In this document: positions 53,424 through 63,513 of the stretch, in pieces
How positions within the stretch are numbered: the first letter of the stretch is position 1
Layout: each line of letters begins with the position of its first letter
From: Symbiodinium natans
Lineage: Eukaryota; Sar; Dinophyceae; Suessiales; Symbiodiniaceae
Direction of reading: 5' to 3'
Assembly: GCA_905221605.1 (NCBI GenBank)
Contig: CAJNDS010002757.1
Coordinates: forward strand, 1,078,501 to 1,142,500
DNA: 64,000 bases
Made by a program: the position numbers and the translations under genes
The notes under the pieces: generated by a model
The model's input: only the letters and a program-made list of their open reading frames with translations
Told to the model about the DNA's origin: nothing
The model's database searches: none

Positions 53424-53958
53424 GTGACGCAGGAGGACTCTAGGCCGGTTCGCATCTCTTTTTTTTTGGGGGGGGGGGGGGGGGGTGTAGGGCGTGGATG
53501 CAGGCTTTCGGGTTGAGGTATAAGGATCTGGGGTTGAGGGTTTGGGTTTCGGATGCGGGCTTGGGCGCCAGGCTAATGAGTCATTTCGGTTTCGGTTGAG
53601 GGGTGTAGAGAGGCGGGGCTTGAGCTTGGCAGGTTTCGGGTTTGATAATGGCTCTAAAGCCATGTTTAGAAAGCTTTGGATGAGCACTGGAGTCCCAACA
53701 GCCTGCTTGGATTCAGCAGGAGCCATATCGACCCCTAGACATATATAGCAACCCTACATCGCCGAAACCGTAGACTCTAAAGCCCTCAGATGAGCTGCCC
53801 CACACCTGGGTTCTGAACCCTCAAGATCATGCAAAGCCCTGGACCCCTCAACCCCCCCCCCCCCAAACCCTGAAGTCCTAAACCCTATAAACCCTAAACC
53901 CTAAACCCTAAACTTTAGGGTTTGGGTGCTTGGGACCACGATCCATGCCCGGCCTCAG

Positions 53959-56900
53959 GGACTCCCTCTTCTTCGGGCAGATTCTGATGTCAGCCGGGCG
54001 CCTGCACGTCGGGGTTTGGGGGGGTTTTAGGGTTGGTGTCTTGGGGTTTAGGGCGAGGGTTAGTGTTGTGGGGTTCAGCTGTTTTCGTTGGTTTAGAGTT
54101 CGATATTTGGGGTTTACGGCTTCGCGCTTTAGGACTTAGGACTTGGGGGTGGGGGTGCGGGCGGAGTGCGGGGCTTTGAGGTTTGGCTTCAAGAGAATTG
54201 GCAGAATATGGGGTCGAGGGACTCAGGGTGATAGGATGTAAGGGTCAAAACGTTCGACTTCGAAGAGTCGGGCCGTTTGTCTCGAGTTCAAAATGCTGTT
54301 GGACCGGTAGGCCGGGTGGGCTTTCGGTGCTTCACATTTAGGACGACTTTCGCCCTAAACATCCCGGGAAGTGAGGAGATCTTGCTGAAAAGGCAGGGCC
54401 GATGCGAAGGATGCGATTTCACAGCGCAGCCCCTCCCCCCGTACCGGCAGACCATCAGCGTGCCCTGCGGCTCCGAGGCCAAGCCCTGCGTATCTAAATG
54501 GACCCTTATCTTAGGGATCATCTACCCAATGCTGCTAAAAACCCCGAATTTAAGGCTATATGATATGGATTATCTGGACCGTGAACCTCATAGACCCGCT
54601 ACGGGTGCATCATGACTTCTTGGAGGACAGCAGGCCCCAAGAATAGGACCAAGAACAGAACACTGAGCCGCCAGCTTCGGCAAGGGCTCAGCGGTGCAAA
54701 GGGGCCTCGCAAACTCTGGTTATCCCTGGTTAATGAAACGTGGAATTTGGGCTATTGTTTGTAGGCAGTGCAACAAAGGTAAACCATCTGACCCCGTAGC
54801 ACACCCCCCCCCCCCCGGCACGACTTTGTAAAGTTTCAAGCCGTAGAACGAAAAACCCCAGGGCGTCATGCCCTCAACCAACAGAACACCGGAGCAAACC
54901 CCAAACCCTAAACCCTAAAAGCAACGGCAACCCATGCCCTCAACCAACAGAACACCGGAGCAAAACCCCAAAGCCCTAAACCCTAAAAGCAAGGGTAACC
55001 CCAGAGCACAATCGAGGCCCCCCAAGAGCCCTATAAACTAAACCCATACTCCGAAGCCTACCAAACTGCGGAGCGCACGAGGTTGAAAACCTGTTCCTGC
55101 GCTGCACCACAAAGAGGCGGTTTAGGGTTTGGGGTTTAGGGTTTAGGGTTTGGGGTTTGGGGTTTAGGGGCTTTAGTAAAGGCTTGGGTTGCTTTACGTT
55201 TGGGTTCAGGGCTGAGGGCTCTGGGCAATTTGGGTTGTTTACGGCATAGGCTTTCCCGAATGTTCCCTCGAATTGCCGGAAACAGGATGGCACGCTGGGG
55301 CATGCGGCTTGTTCACGTGTCAGGGGTTTAGGGTTTTCAGGGTCTGAATCCTGGGGCCCTAACAAGGCCCTCAACCATACACCCTCGCCTGCCAGGAAAA
55401 ACATCCAGCATGCCCAGACGCCTGTCGACGATGAGAGCAAGCAGGAAGGCCAGCGAAGGTTTCTTCTGAGTCGAGCCCCGAGGCCCCTAGCAGCAGCAAA
55501 GCCCCCAAAACGCCTAGAACGCCGAAAGCCGCGCAGCCCAAACACCGGTGGCCTTGGGGTTCGGAATTGGGTTGAGGGGGGGGGGGGGGGGGGGGATTGG
55601 TTGGAAGGGCCATTGGGTTTTTTGGGGCTTTGGCGGGCTTTGGCTCTTATTACTTGTAGGAGTTTGACCCTGCGCCCGGCGCCCTGACCCTGTATCTGTT
55701 GGTCCAAGACCCCCTCGAACTTTACTTCCGGATGGAGACTCGGTCCCAAGTCCTGAATCCCTACATCCTCCACTCCGAAAAGCTCGCAACCACAAGCCCA
55801 GAAACCGTGCTCGTTTTAAAGTTTCCACCCCTTAACTGGGCTTTGGAGTACTATACTTTAATACTTTTTTGTTCTGGGTTCCTATTATTGCTACTTATTA
55901 CCTAAAAAGTATATACTTTTTTTCCAGGGTCTATTCCAAAGCTAAGTTAAGAGTCCCCAAAGAAAGCCTCGCAGGCGAGGATGGTCAAGATCAGGGCGAA
56001 GACTCCTTCCGAAAGAAGAAGGAGAACGGTTTTTTAGGGTTTAGGGTTTAGGGTTTAGGGTTTAGGGTTTAGGGTTTAGGGTTTAGGGTTTAGGGTTCTT
56101 TTTTCCGGACACCTCGAAGACTCTAAACTCCGAAACCCCAAAAACCCCAAACAGAAGCCGAAGTCCTTCTAACACCCGAAAGCCCCTAAAGCCATGAAAC
56201 CCTAGCTGTAGGAGATCGTTACAGGCTAAGCCTGGACCTTAGAACCTAAGCCCTACCGTACCTTGAGTTCCTGATTCTGGGGCTCGTTATACACCCCATC
56301 ATAAACAGCCCCAGTTGCGCGCTAAACTTTTCGTTTTGCATGGGCGACGGGGCCCTTTCGGGAGCAAGAGCGCGGGCGCCCCGATCGAAGGACAACGCCG
56401 CCAGACAACTTAAAGTCATCCTGGCCTACCTGAAGGACGGGTGTAGGGTTTAGGGTTTTAGGGGTGCCAATCTGCATTGGCCACGGGCATGTGCGGGGGA
56501 GGGGCAGGGTGGAGTTCGGGATGTTCCCGGCTTGTTTTGGGAAATATTTCAAGGTTTTTTGGGTTTCAGCTTCTTATTATGGCCTTGCCATCTGAAACGT
56601 CTGGTCTCAAACACGGGCTCTCGGAAAGGATTACACCAAGCACATCAGAGCAGCCTGCTTAAAACCCTAAACCCTAAACCCTAAACCCTAACCCCCTCCC
56701 AGGACTTCAAGGAGATCTGCGAGATTCTCCGGAAGGAGCGCCGGGGCGACCCCATGAGGGTGAAGCTGGCCCGCGCCCAAAACGGGGGGGGGGGGGGGGT
56801 TAGGGTTTAGGGTTTAGGGTTTAGGGTTTAGGGTTTAGGGTTTAGGGTTTAGGGTTTAGGGTTTAGGGTTTAGGGTTTAGGGTTTAGGGTTTAGGGTCTC

Positions 56901-58337
56901 AACCCAGTAGGAGCTTGGTGTACATGATTTAGAGCAATGAGCCGAATGAAACGCTGAAAGTGTACGGGGGGTTGGGCTTTTGAGGGCTTAGTTTGCATAC
57001 GAGCTTAAATACTACCTAGCGAGCCCCTTAGGGACTGGGTAGGTGACCTTCAACCTTTGTGGTTATGCCGCATCCTACCATAGTATACCCCCAAACCCTA
57101 AACCCTAAGCCCTCTACCCTAAACCCTTAACTCTTAACCCTCCCACCCGAGAAGGCAAAATTAAGGGTTTAAAGGTTTGGCGATTGCGGGACATTGGGGG
57201 TTTCCGCACGTTTGTTCTTAGCGCGATTGAGTTGCTCAGTCGAGGGCTCATAGGGTTTTGGGTAAATGTTGGAGGGGGGTTCGAAAAGGTTTTGGATTTA
57301 GGGTTTTGGGTGAACTTAAGGTCATTTAGGGTGTAAGCGTCTTCAACGCCAAGGGGGCGACGCTGGAGGCGGTGACGGCGCAGGAGCCCAACATCAAGTT
57401 CGAGGCCTGTGAAGCGGGTTCAGGGTTTAGGGTTGAGGGTTGAGAGTTGAGGGTGGATAGAAGTTGTGCAGGGTTTGGGTCCCCAAAAAAGTCTTGACCG
57501 AAAGCCTTTGCTTTGGAACCGAGGTACACTTCTTTTTGTTTTGTGCGGGGTGGGGGGGGGACGAAGCCCTTTTGGGGGGCTTCCCGGGACCAGTCCCTCC
57601 TCAGAGGCCTCACGGGGCCTTTTCAGGTCTCGCGGCCTCAGGCTCTTTTTTCATGGTGAACCCCAAGCCCAAACCCCAACCCTAAACCCCAAACCCGAAA
57701 CCCCAAACCCTAAACCCCTAAACCCCTACACCCCAAACCCTAGTCCCTAAACCCTAGGCACCGAACCCTAAACCTCAAAGCCTGAACACCAATACTAGGC
57801 CGAGATGCCCCGTGGTGGCGACCGCGCCTCGCAGAACTCAGGCAAGGGCTTTGTTGGGGTTGGTTTAGGGCTTTGGGACTTTGTTGTAGGGTTTAGGGTT
57901 TAGGGGTTTAAGGTTTTCGATGTGTAGGGTCTTGGGGTTAGGGATAGGGCTGGTGGGTCACCTAGTATTATGTGCTCTGGCGCAAGCGTATGAATTATAG
58001 TATTGCAACAGTTCTATTCTTACTCTTCCGTCAGTCCCCACTGATCAGCAGTAGTTTGGGGGTTAGGGGGTTTAGGGTTCAGGGGCATCACGACTTGTGG
58101 GGCTTTGGGGTTTTGGGGTTTTGGGGTTCAAGATGTTTGTGGTTTGGGGTTCATCAGAGCCCTAAACCCTGCAAACCAGAAAAGCATAATATAAACATAA
58201 TACACCCTATGAGCTGCAAACCCTTTTAGCCCCGTCAAGCCTGAAGCCCTAAACCTCCGACACTTGCAACCAGGCTCCCAGGGCAATACCAAGGAGCTGA
58301 AGACACAGCCCCAGCGCTCAGTGTTTCGGGTTTACCC
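53959..58337 (+). CDS. exon group of an unrecognised gene
   Basis: Exons read: from 53959 (RDSLFFGQILMSAGRLHV), about 54356-54480 (Cys-rich: RQGRCEGCDFTAQPLPPYRQ), from 55396 (frame uncertain), 55660 to about 55737 (EFDPAPGALTLYLLVQDPLE), 55928-56028 (YSKAKLRVPKESLAGEDGQD), about 56365-56440 (KDNAARQLKVILAYLKDG), 56703 to about 56783 (DFKEICEILRKERRGDPMRV), 57338-57404 (VFNAKGATLEAVTAQEPNIK) and from 58274 (GSQGNTKELKTQPQRS). The acceptor of 55928 lies inside a family D element. I cannot name the product or prove a single gene. Confidence 0.4.
54867..54998 (+). repeat. two-copy 66-bp tandem repeat
   Basis: CATGCCCTCAACCAACAGAA starts at 54867 and again at 54933. Each copy ends with two CCCTAAA units and AGCAA-GG. 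Confidence 0.9.
55837..55941 (+). mobile_element. short TIR element, family D, copy 2, carrying a splice acceptor
   Basis: TGGGCTTTGGAG at the left and TCTATTCCAAAG at the right, with an interior matching 45911-46017. Its TTTTTTTCCAG followed by GGTCTATTCCAAAG is the 3' splice site and first codons of the exon 55928-56028. Confidence 0.65.
56038..56094 (+). repeat. (TTTAGGG)n array
   Basis: Eight heptamers starting nine bases after the exon 55928-56028. Confidence 0.95.
56799..56896 (+). repeat. (TTTAGGG)n array
   Basis: Fourteen perfect heptamers after poly-G, just downstream of the exon starting at 56703. Confidence 0.95.
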
Positions 58338-58382
58338 TGCAAGCCAGGGTTTAGGGTTGAGGGTTTAGGGTTGAGGGTTGAG

Positions 58383-58627
58383 CCCACATTGCTCAATTAT
58401 TGAATCTGGTTCGGGTTTTGCACCTCGAGTAGCCCTCTTACTTTAACATGGTTAAAGCACAGGTGTAAAGCCAAAAGCACTGTATGTATATACATATATA
58501 TATATACACACATTTATGCACACATGAACAAGTTTCTTTTTCATAAGTATCAACTTGACCTATGCACATAAGCGTTTGCAACATCCCTAAACCAATGACA
58601 GTTGCTTTGCCGGAACCTCAAGCACCC
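58383..58627. other. intronic sequence with AT microsatellite flanking the LINE
   Basis: Contains a TATATACATATATATATATAC stretch near 58485-58508 and no supported gene. It ends at the LINE target-site duplication. Confidence 0.6.
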
Positions 58628-58640
58628 TCCCACAATCTCC
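58628..58640. repeat. target-site duplication of the LINE, 3' side
   Basis: TCCCACAATCTCC, identical to 63501-63513. It lies next to a (GTGA)n tail on the - strand, as at LINE 3' ends. Confidence 0.75.
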
Positions 58641-58925
58641 TCTCACTCACTCACGCAGCTGAATGGCGGACGAGTCAAAGTCTGCCTAGCTGAGCACTCT
58701 GCTCTGGGAACATGATAAGAGTCAGTCGCCTGCTGTCCTCCCCGATTGGAGTGGAGGCACTGACCCAATGCAGATCGCATGGGGATAGCCGAGGTGAAAG
58801 AACAGAACACAGAAAAGAACACACCCCCGAGGCACCACCCACGGACCTGCGAGTACCCCCTCACTAATTGCCGGATGTGGGCGCCTTCACCCACGATCGT
58901 GGCATTAGCTACGGATTCGGCCAAC

Positions 58926-59528
58926 TTACTTGCTTTGGATTTCCTCCAACAGCGCCTGGAGCTCACGCTCAAGGCCGCCCTTGGGAGCTAAGCCGAACTT
59001 TTCTTCCCCTCCTTGCGTTTTGAACGCGTGGAAAAAGGCGTCAGCTACTGGTCTCAGCTTGTCAGTAGTGGTCAGGTAGATCTTCACATGCTTGCCACCG
59101 TACGCAGGAGCTACTCGACAGTACAGCACATCCGTCAGCAACTTGTTGGGAGAGTCGGCTTCAGCAGCATGGGCTTCGACACGCTGCAACATCTCTCCGC
59201 TGAGATGCACGGCTGCTTCAACTGTCAGCGCTGCCCACACATGGATATGTGGAGGGCCAAGGTCGTGGTGCTTCCCTGCGGCCTGAACGAGGTCATTGTA
59301 CTTCTGACTGGCTTCCTTCGCCTTGGTCACGAAAGAGGCCGTAGATGGGATGAGGCAAGTCCGGAAAGTTGCCGACTGCAAGGCCCGTACGTCTGCAGAC
59401 AGCTTCAAGTTGGACTTCATGAGGAGCTGAACCGCCTTCAGGACAAGCTCGTCTTTCTCACCTCCAACTTGCCTGCGCTTCAGCGCCGGCCCGTTGGGAG
59501 TTCCAGCATTTGCCGCCCACTTATCCAT
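58926..59528 (-). CDS. LINE second ORF, unrecognised 200-residue protein
   Basis: The ATG at 59528 opens MDKWAANAGTPNG, followed by a helical stretch with KAVQLLMKSNLKLSADVRAL, and the protein ends ELQALLEEIQSK. It begins 31 nt after the stop of the reverse transcriptase ORF and is in a different frame. Balanced composition with alternating helices looks like a real protein, unlike the Cys/Trp-rich sequence upstream in the same frame. I do not recognise a fold. By position it may be an RNA-binding or accessory factor of the element. Expression could be by reinitiation or splicing. Confidence 0.6.
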   Translation of the reverse strand: MDKWAANAGTPNGPALKRRQVGGEKDELVLKAVQLLMKSNLKLSADVRALQSATFRTCLIPSTASFVTKAKEASQKYNDLVQAAGKHHDLGPPHIHVWAALTVEAAVHLSGEMLQRVEAHAAEADSPNKLLTDVLYCRVAPAYGGKHVKIYLTTTDKLRPVADAFFHAFKTQGGEEKFGLAPKGGLERELQALLEEIQSK

Positions 59529-59559
59529 GACGTTTAAGGAACTCTCGACTACGCTCTCA

Positions 59560-62500
59560 CTATAGCTGTGCGCCCAAATGCTGCCCCAAATGATCGTGCA
59601 AGGCCTCAAGAGTCTCAAACTGTGCGTCACACATGCTGCAGTCAAGATTGTCCGGAATATCTGGTGCCCTGTTGACAACACTAGACCGACCACTGCAATG
59701 CTGCTGTAGGAGGGAATTCGCCACATGTCTCCGCGTCGAAAAAACATTTGCAAAAACCTCCCTGCAGAACAAGCATTGATTTGTGACCACAAGCAAAGCT
59801 TCCATCGGTGAATGCTCATGTAGCTTGGTGCAGTGTATTGCCAAGGCTTTACTCGACTTGAAAGCTCTACCGCACAGAGAACCATCTGAAAGTGTGTGCT
59901 CGCACACATGCTGCTCGTCATCTGGAATGTCGGGCAAGTCTTCGGGAGCCTGTTCTCCCTGCACTGAGGGGCTCTGGTATCCTGGTGGGGGGATTTCCAC
60001 ACAGAGAAACTTGCGCCGGAGAATGGACATGTCAACCATAAGAAAATCCAGTCTAACGTCATGGCTGAATAGGCGTAACGGCTTCCTGTCCACTGCGTTG
60101 GTGATATGCTCCAGGTCGGCGATGTCTTGCAGAGCTTCGATATCATCAACCAACTGTTTGAGCCACGGATGCGCTGCAGAAGACAAGGAGCCATCCTCTT
60201 GCAGCGCGGGGGTTGTTTCAAACGGGAAGAACCCGAACATAGCAGCGAAAACATTGGAGTGAAGTTCTGGTTGTCGTAACAGACGTTGCCAGAATTGCAG
60301 GCGTTTGATACGCAGTTCCACGTAGACTCCTGCAAGCCCAAGATACCGCCAGACTTGTTGGTTGGGGACAGCTGCATACTTGACAGTACCGTCCGGCTGT
60401 TCTTCGCGCTTGCACGCGCTTCCTCGCATGAGGATGCGCCCTTTGGCCGCGACAAAAGCATCGAGGGCCTTGTAGTCGGATTGACTGAGGACGAAGGGCG
60501 CCAAACCAGCCACAGCAGTCTCGAAGACCAATGCTCGGAAGACCATGTTGACGGACCGTTTGCTACAGCCTGTCCGCGTCCAAAATGAACCCATACTTGC
60601 CCAGGCTGCCTGAGCTTTGTCCAGGCGGTGCTTGCGAGCAGCAGTAGTGGAGCCATTGTGCGTGCAGATCTCTCCCAAGTATTTGGCCTGCGGCACTGCT
60701 TTCCCCTCGAGTGGAGTCTTGCCGCAGTAGATTTCTCGCATCTGCTTGTGAGATCCTCTGCCAGCAAAATGCGACACGATTTCTTGCTTGTCGCGGTTTT
60801 GCGCCATACCACCACTTGCGAGCACTTCGTCCAATTCGTCATCCAGGAAAGATGCTTGCGCTTGCAAATCCGCAGCCTCGTCGCAGATGACCTTAATGGC
60901 GAGGTCATCCGCGAAGACGGATAACGCAGTGTTGACATATTTGCAATTGACCGGATCATATGCGCACATTTGGTGATAGGTGGAAGCTTGCGCTGCTCTT
61001 TGCAACCATTCGTCAACCAGGGGATGATACTGCTCCATGAATAAATCTGACGCAATGCTGTCGCCTTGGAGAGCACCACTGCCAACTGAAAGCAATATGG
61101 GCCCGTCAGCGGCCTGCAAGTGTATACAGGCAGCCTTGTGCCGTTGCTTGAGCAAAACTTGATCTTGTGGCCGCATCGTCTTAGCCACCGCCAGGTCCAG
61201 CTGGTCATGCAAAGGGGAATAAAAGGCATTTGCCACGTCTTTGTAAAGGGTAGCATGTCCAACACCGGCAGCGCGCAGCCGGTGCCCCAAGCAAATTTGC
61301 TGCAAAATAGCCTCTTCGCGGCTTTTGTGTCTAACATAGCCGCACGCGTAATCTCGAGCAGCTTGCGACGTGCCTCTGCGCCACAGTGTGCGGTAGAAAT
61401 GTTTGCCCATCGGGTCCAGCACGTTGATGACTCGGATGCCCTGACATAAGGGCTTGCCATTGCGCTTGTCAAGCTGCGTGCCCTGCGAGCAATGCCACTC
61501 CAAGGGCGCTGATTCTGAGCATCGTATGTGCACGAAGAGCTGCTGTAGCGCGTTTTGCAGATGCGGAGTTTGCAAACACGCGGACTTGTGCCCAAGACCA
61601 TGTCGAGCTCTTGCCAGGTTGTAGTTGGGATATAGCAGCATGCGCCACACTTCATTGGGAATAGTCCAACAAGGTACAGCCTTGCGTGTTTTTGCATGCC
61701 AAACTTGGGTAGCCACAGCACGCAAGTCCTCAGCTGCCAACTGCTGCATTTGACTACGCCATACCGGATCAGCTCGGCATTTTTGTTGCCAGCCAGTAGC
61801 TCCATGAGCAAACTGTTGGACGTGCGCTGTCCAGTTTGTAGCAACGGCCTTGCAGCCTCCATCACGCCCCACTTGTGCCATGTGCTGCCGCCATTGCTGC
61901 ATACTGGGCCTGCAACTCTTCGGCCTATCGAACCTGCGTTGTTTGGGACCCACACGCCTGCCTGAAAGCGCTCGGGCAGCTCGCCACATGGACTGGAAGT
62001 TGGCACTCTGCCAACCTTCGTGAAGCTGGTGCACATGTTCACAGGCACGTCTTCTCTTATCTCTTGTTGTGAGTCGTTTAGCGAGCCGCTGAGCCTTGTG
62101 ATACCGCGCCAAAGCATGCCATCTGCACAGCAAATCTGATAGCGCTTGTAATGACACAGTATCTCGGTCAGCTCCTTGGCTCCAGAAACGACGCGGGCGA
62201 GGAAGCCGTTGGATTTGTAGTTTGCATTCATGCTGGTGCTCCAGAGCGGCTGCTGTGTCAACTTTCCGCTCTTGGAGTTTGACTGGGCGAGACTGATATA
62301 ACTCTCTGCCAACGGACAACACCACATCACGTAGCATGGTCCAGGCATCATCTGGCGTGCTTGCCGACTGGGCATGCTGCCATTGGGAACTCTCCAAGAG
62401 GTCTTTGCACCGGGACTCAACCTCTGCCACCAGTTGCTCTCGACAGTGTCCTCGAAGAACGCCTCGCATGAGTCTGTCCATATCCCAGCGTGTCGGGGAC

Positions 62501-63366
62501 TGTTGCTGCATGGTGAGTGTCGGCTGCAGCCCCAACGAATGGTCGAGCTTGATCTGTAGAGGTCTGTGATCTCGGCGGCCTGGAGCCGCCACCAGCTGCA
62601 GATCGTCGCCTGTGTGATGCCACACAGAGCAATGCTGGACTTGAGATAACATGCTGGATGGAATGCATATAAAATCCACGCGGGACGTATAATCTGCAAC
62701 GATTCCGAAATAGGTTGGTCCAACATTGTGATAAGTGTTGGTAGCTGCGAGGTAATGCCTCTGCAAGAACTGGCGGAACTGTTCTCCGTTCCAATTCTCG
62801 TTGTCTGCATTGCACGGGCCGATGGACTCATCTTGCGTGGTCGTCCATATGTTGTTTGCCACATGTTCCTTACCAACACGCGCGTTGAAGTCGCCAAGCA
62901 AGCAGGGCACACATCGTGCCGGCAGAGCACTGACAACACTATCAACCCATTTCCAAAGTGCAGTGTTGACGCGTTTCGAATACGGCAGATTGGAGTTGGG
63001 ATGGAAGTAGCACACGATGAATGCAAAGTCGGAGTCACGTCGCTTGACCCGCAGTGCCCCACCACGACCTTGCAACTCGCTGGGCGGGGACGAAATCTGT
63101 ACCACGTTATCAGCTGCGAAGCGGCTGCGTTTGAGGCATAGCTGAACTCCAGCATGAGAGTTGGTGAGCCTCCCTGTTCCGTATCCCCAACTATACACAG
63201 CATGCGTTTCAACTCTACGCTGACTGACTGCGATGTCGCCATCTGGCAGACGGGTGCCGGACAGTGCGATGACATCATTGCTGTGTAATGCATGTATGAC
63301 TCGGCGCTCTCTGTCAGCTCGTTTGAGAGATTGTGGATTGTAAGCGATGAATTTCCATCTGACCAT
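59560..63366 (-). CDS. LINE ORF: APE endonuclease, reverse transcriptase, C2H2 zinc fingers
   Basis: The first in-frame ATG is 63366 (1268 residues). The frame is open to 63447 but begins there only with GTG, after an upstream TAA. The endonuclease covers about residues 1-260: LLGDFNARVG near 157-164 and GRRDHRPLQIKL near 260. The usual catalytic Glu motif reads LSGTRLP (Gly for Glu). Reverse transcriptase follows: YKDVANAFYSP near 708, GALQGDSIASDLF near 764, VFADDLAI near 817 and KYLGEICTHNGS. The C terminus has three C2H2-type fingers (CEHTLSDGSLC...H...H, CLFCREVF...H and CSMCDAQF...H...H). It would nick genomic DNA and copy the element RNA at the target. Stop TAG 59562-59560. Confidence 0.9.
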   Translation of the reverse strand: MVRWKFIAYNPQSLKRADRERRVIHALHSNDVIALSGTRLPDGDIAVSQRRVETHAVYSWGYGTGRLTNSHAGVQLCLKRSRFAADNVVQISSPPSELQGRGGALRVKRRDSDFAFIVCYFHPNSNLPYSKRVNTALWKWVDSVVSALPARCVPCLLGDFNARVGKEHVANNIWTTTQDESIGPCNADNENWNGEQFRQFLQRHYLAATNTYHNVGPTYFGIVADYTSRVDFICIPSSMLSQVQHCSVWHHTGDDLQLVAAPGRRDHRPLQIKLDHSLGLQPTLTMQQQSPTRWDMDRLMRGVLRGHCREQLVAEVESRCKDLLESSQWQHAQSASTPDDAWTMLRDVVLSVGRELYQSRPVKLQERKVDTAAALEHQHECKLQIQRLPRPRRFWSQGADRDTVSLQALSDLLCRWHALARYHKAQRLAKRLTTRDKRRRACEHVHQLHEGWQSANFQSMWRAARALSGRRVGPKQRRFDRPKSCRPSMQQWRQHMAQVGRDGGCKAVATNWTAHVQQFAHGATGWQQKCRADPVWRSQMQQLAAEDLRAVATQVWHAKTRKAVPCWTIPNEVWRMLLYPNYNLARARHGLGHKSACLQTPHLQNALQQLFVHIRCSESAPLEWHCSQGTQLDKRNGKPLCQGIRVINVLDPMGKHFYRTLWRRGTSQAARDYACGYVRHKSREEAILQQICLGHRLRAAGVGHATLYKDVANAFYSPLHDQLDLAVAKTMRPQDQVLLKQRHKAACIHLQAADGPILLSVGSGALQGDSIASDLFMEQYHPLVDEWLQRAAQASTYHQMCAYDPVNCKYVNTALSVFADDLAIKVICDEAADLQAQASFLDDELDEVLASGGMAQNRDKQEIVSHFAGRGSHKQMREIYCGKTPLEGKAVPQAKYLGEICTHNGSTTAARKHRLDKAQAAWASMGSFWTRTGCSKRSVNMVFRALVFETAVAGLAPFVLSQSDYKALDAFVAAKGRILMRGSACKREEQPDGTVKYAAVPNQQVWRYLGLAGVYVELRIKRLQFWQRLLRQPELHSNVFAAMFGFFPFETTPALQEDGSLSSAAHPWLKQLVDDIEALQDIADLEHITNAVDRKPLRLFSHDVRLDFLMVDMSILRRKFLCVEIPPPGYQSPSVQGEQAPEDLPDIPDDEQHVCEHTLSDGSLCGRAFKSSKALAIHCTKLHEHSPMEALLVVTNQCLFCREVFANVFSTRRHVANSLLQQHCSGRSSVVNRAPDIPDNLDCSMCDAQFETLEALHDHLGQHLGAQL

Positions 63367-63367
63367 T

Positions 63368-63457
63368 CTGAAATCAGCAGCAGGAAAACACTGATGAGGG
63401 GGCCAGCGCGAAAGTGACCCGTCATTATCAAATGAGCAGAGTGCCACACGGACTTAC
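63368..63457 (-). other. 90-nt intron-like segment in the LINE 5' leader
   Basis: On the - strand CCATG is followed by GTAAGT, and 90 nt later by a pyrimidine-rich tract, TTTCAG and then AATGGTC, where ATG 63366 starts the ORF. It matches the spliceosomal consensus better than the host introns do. Removing it would place the start codon near the 5' end of the RNA. Confidence 0.4.
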
Positions 63458-63500
63458 CATGGCATGATTCCGCATGACTTTGGACTTGTGCCACGCGGCT

Positions 63501-63513
63501 TCCCACAATCTCC
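63501..63513. repeat. target-site duplication of the LINE, 5' side
   Basis: TCCCACAATCTCC, identical to 58628-58640. The bases just outside differ, so the repeat is exactly 13 bp. Confidence 0.75.

Larger units (their letters stand above)
58641..63500 (-). mobile_element. apparently full-length LINE (non-LTR) retrotransposon
   Basis: 4860 bp, bounded by a perfect 13-bp direct repeat. Read on the - strand it has a short 5' leader, an endonuclease/reverse transcriptase ORF with C-terminal zinc fingers (63366-59560), a 31-nt gap, a 200-codon second ORF (59528-58926), about 285 nt of 3' UTR and a GTGAGTGAGTGAGA tail. Having both main ORFs intact and an exact duplication suggests a recent insertion. 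It lies antisense in an intron between host exons near 58274 and 63661, and contains no telomeric arrays. Confidence 0.8.

Noticed and set aside
54976-55773. 265-codon - strand ORF
   Set aside because: It crosses telomeric repeats (NPKPQTL repeats are translated CCCTAAA) and lies antisense to better exons at 55396 and 55660.
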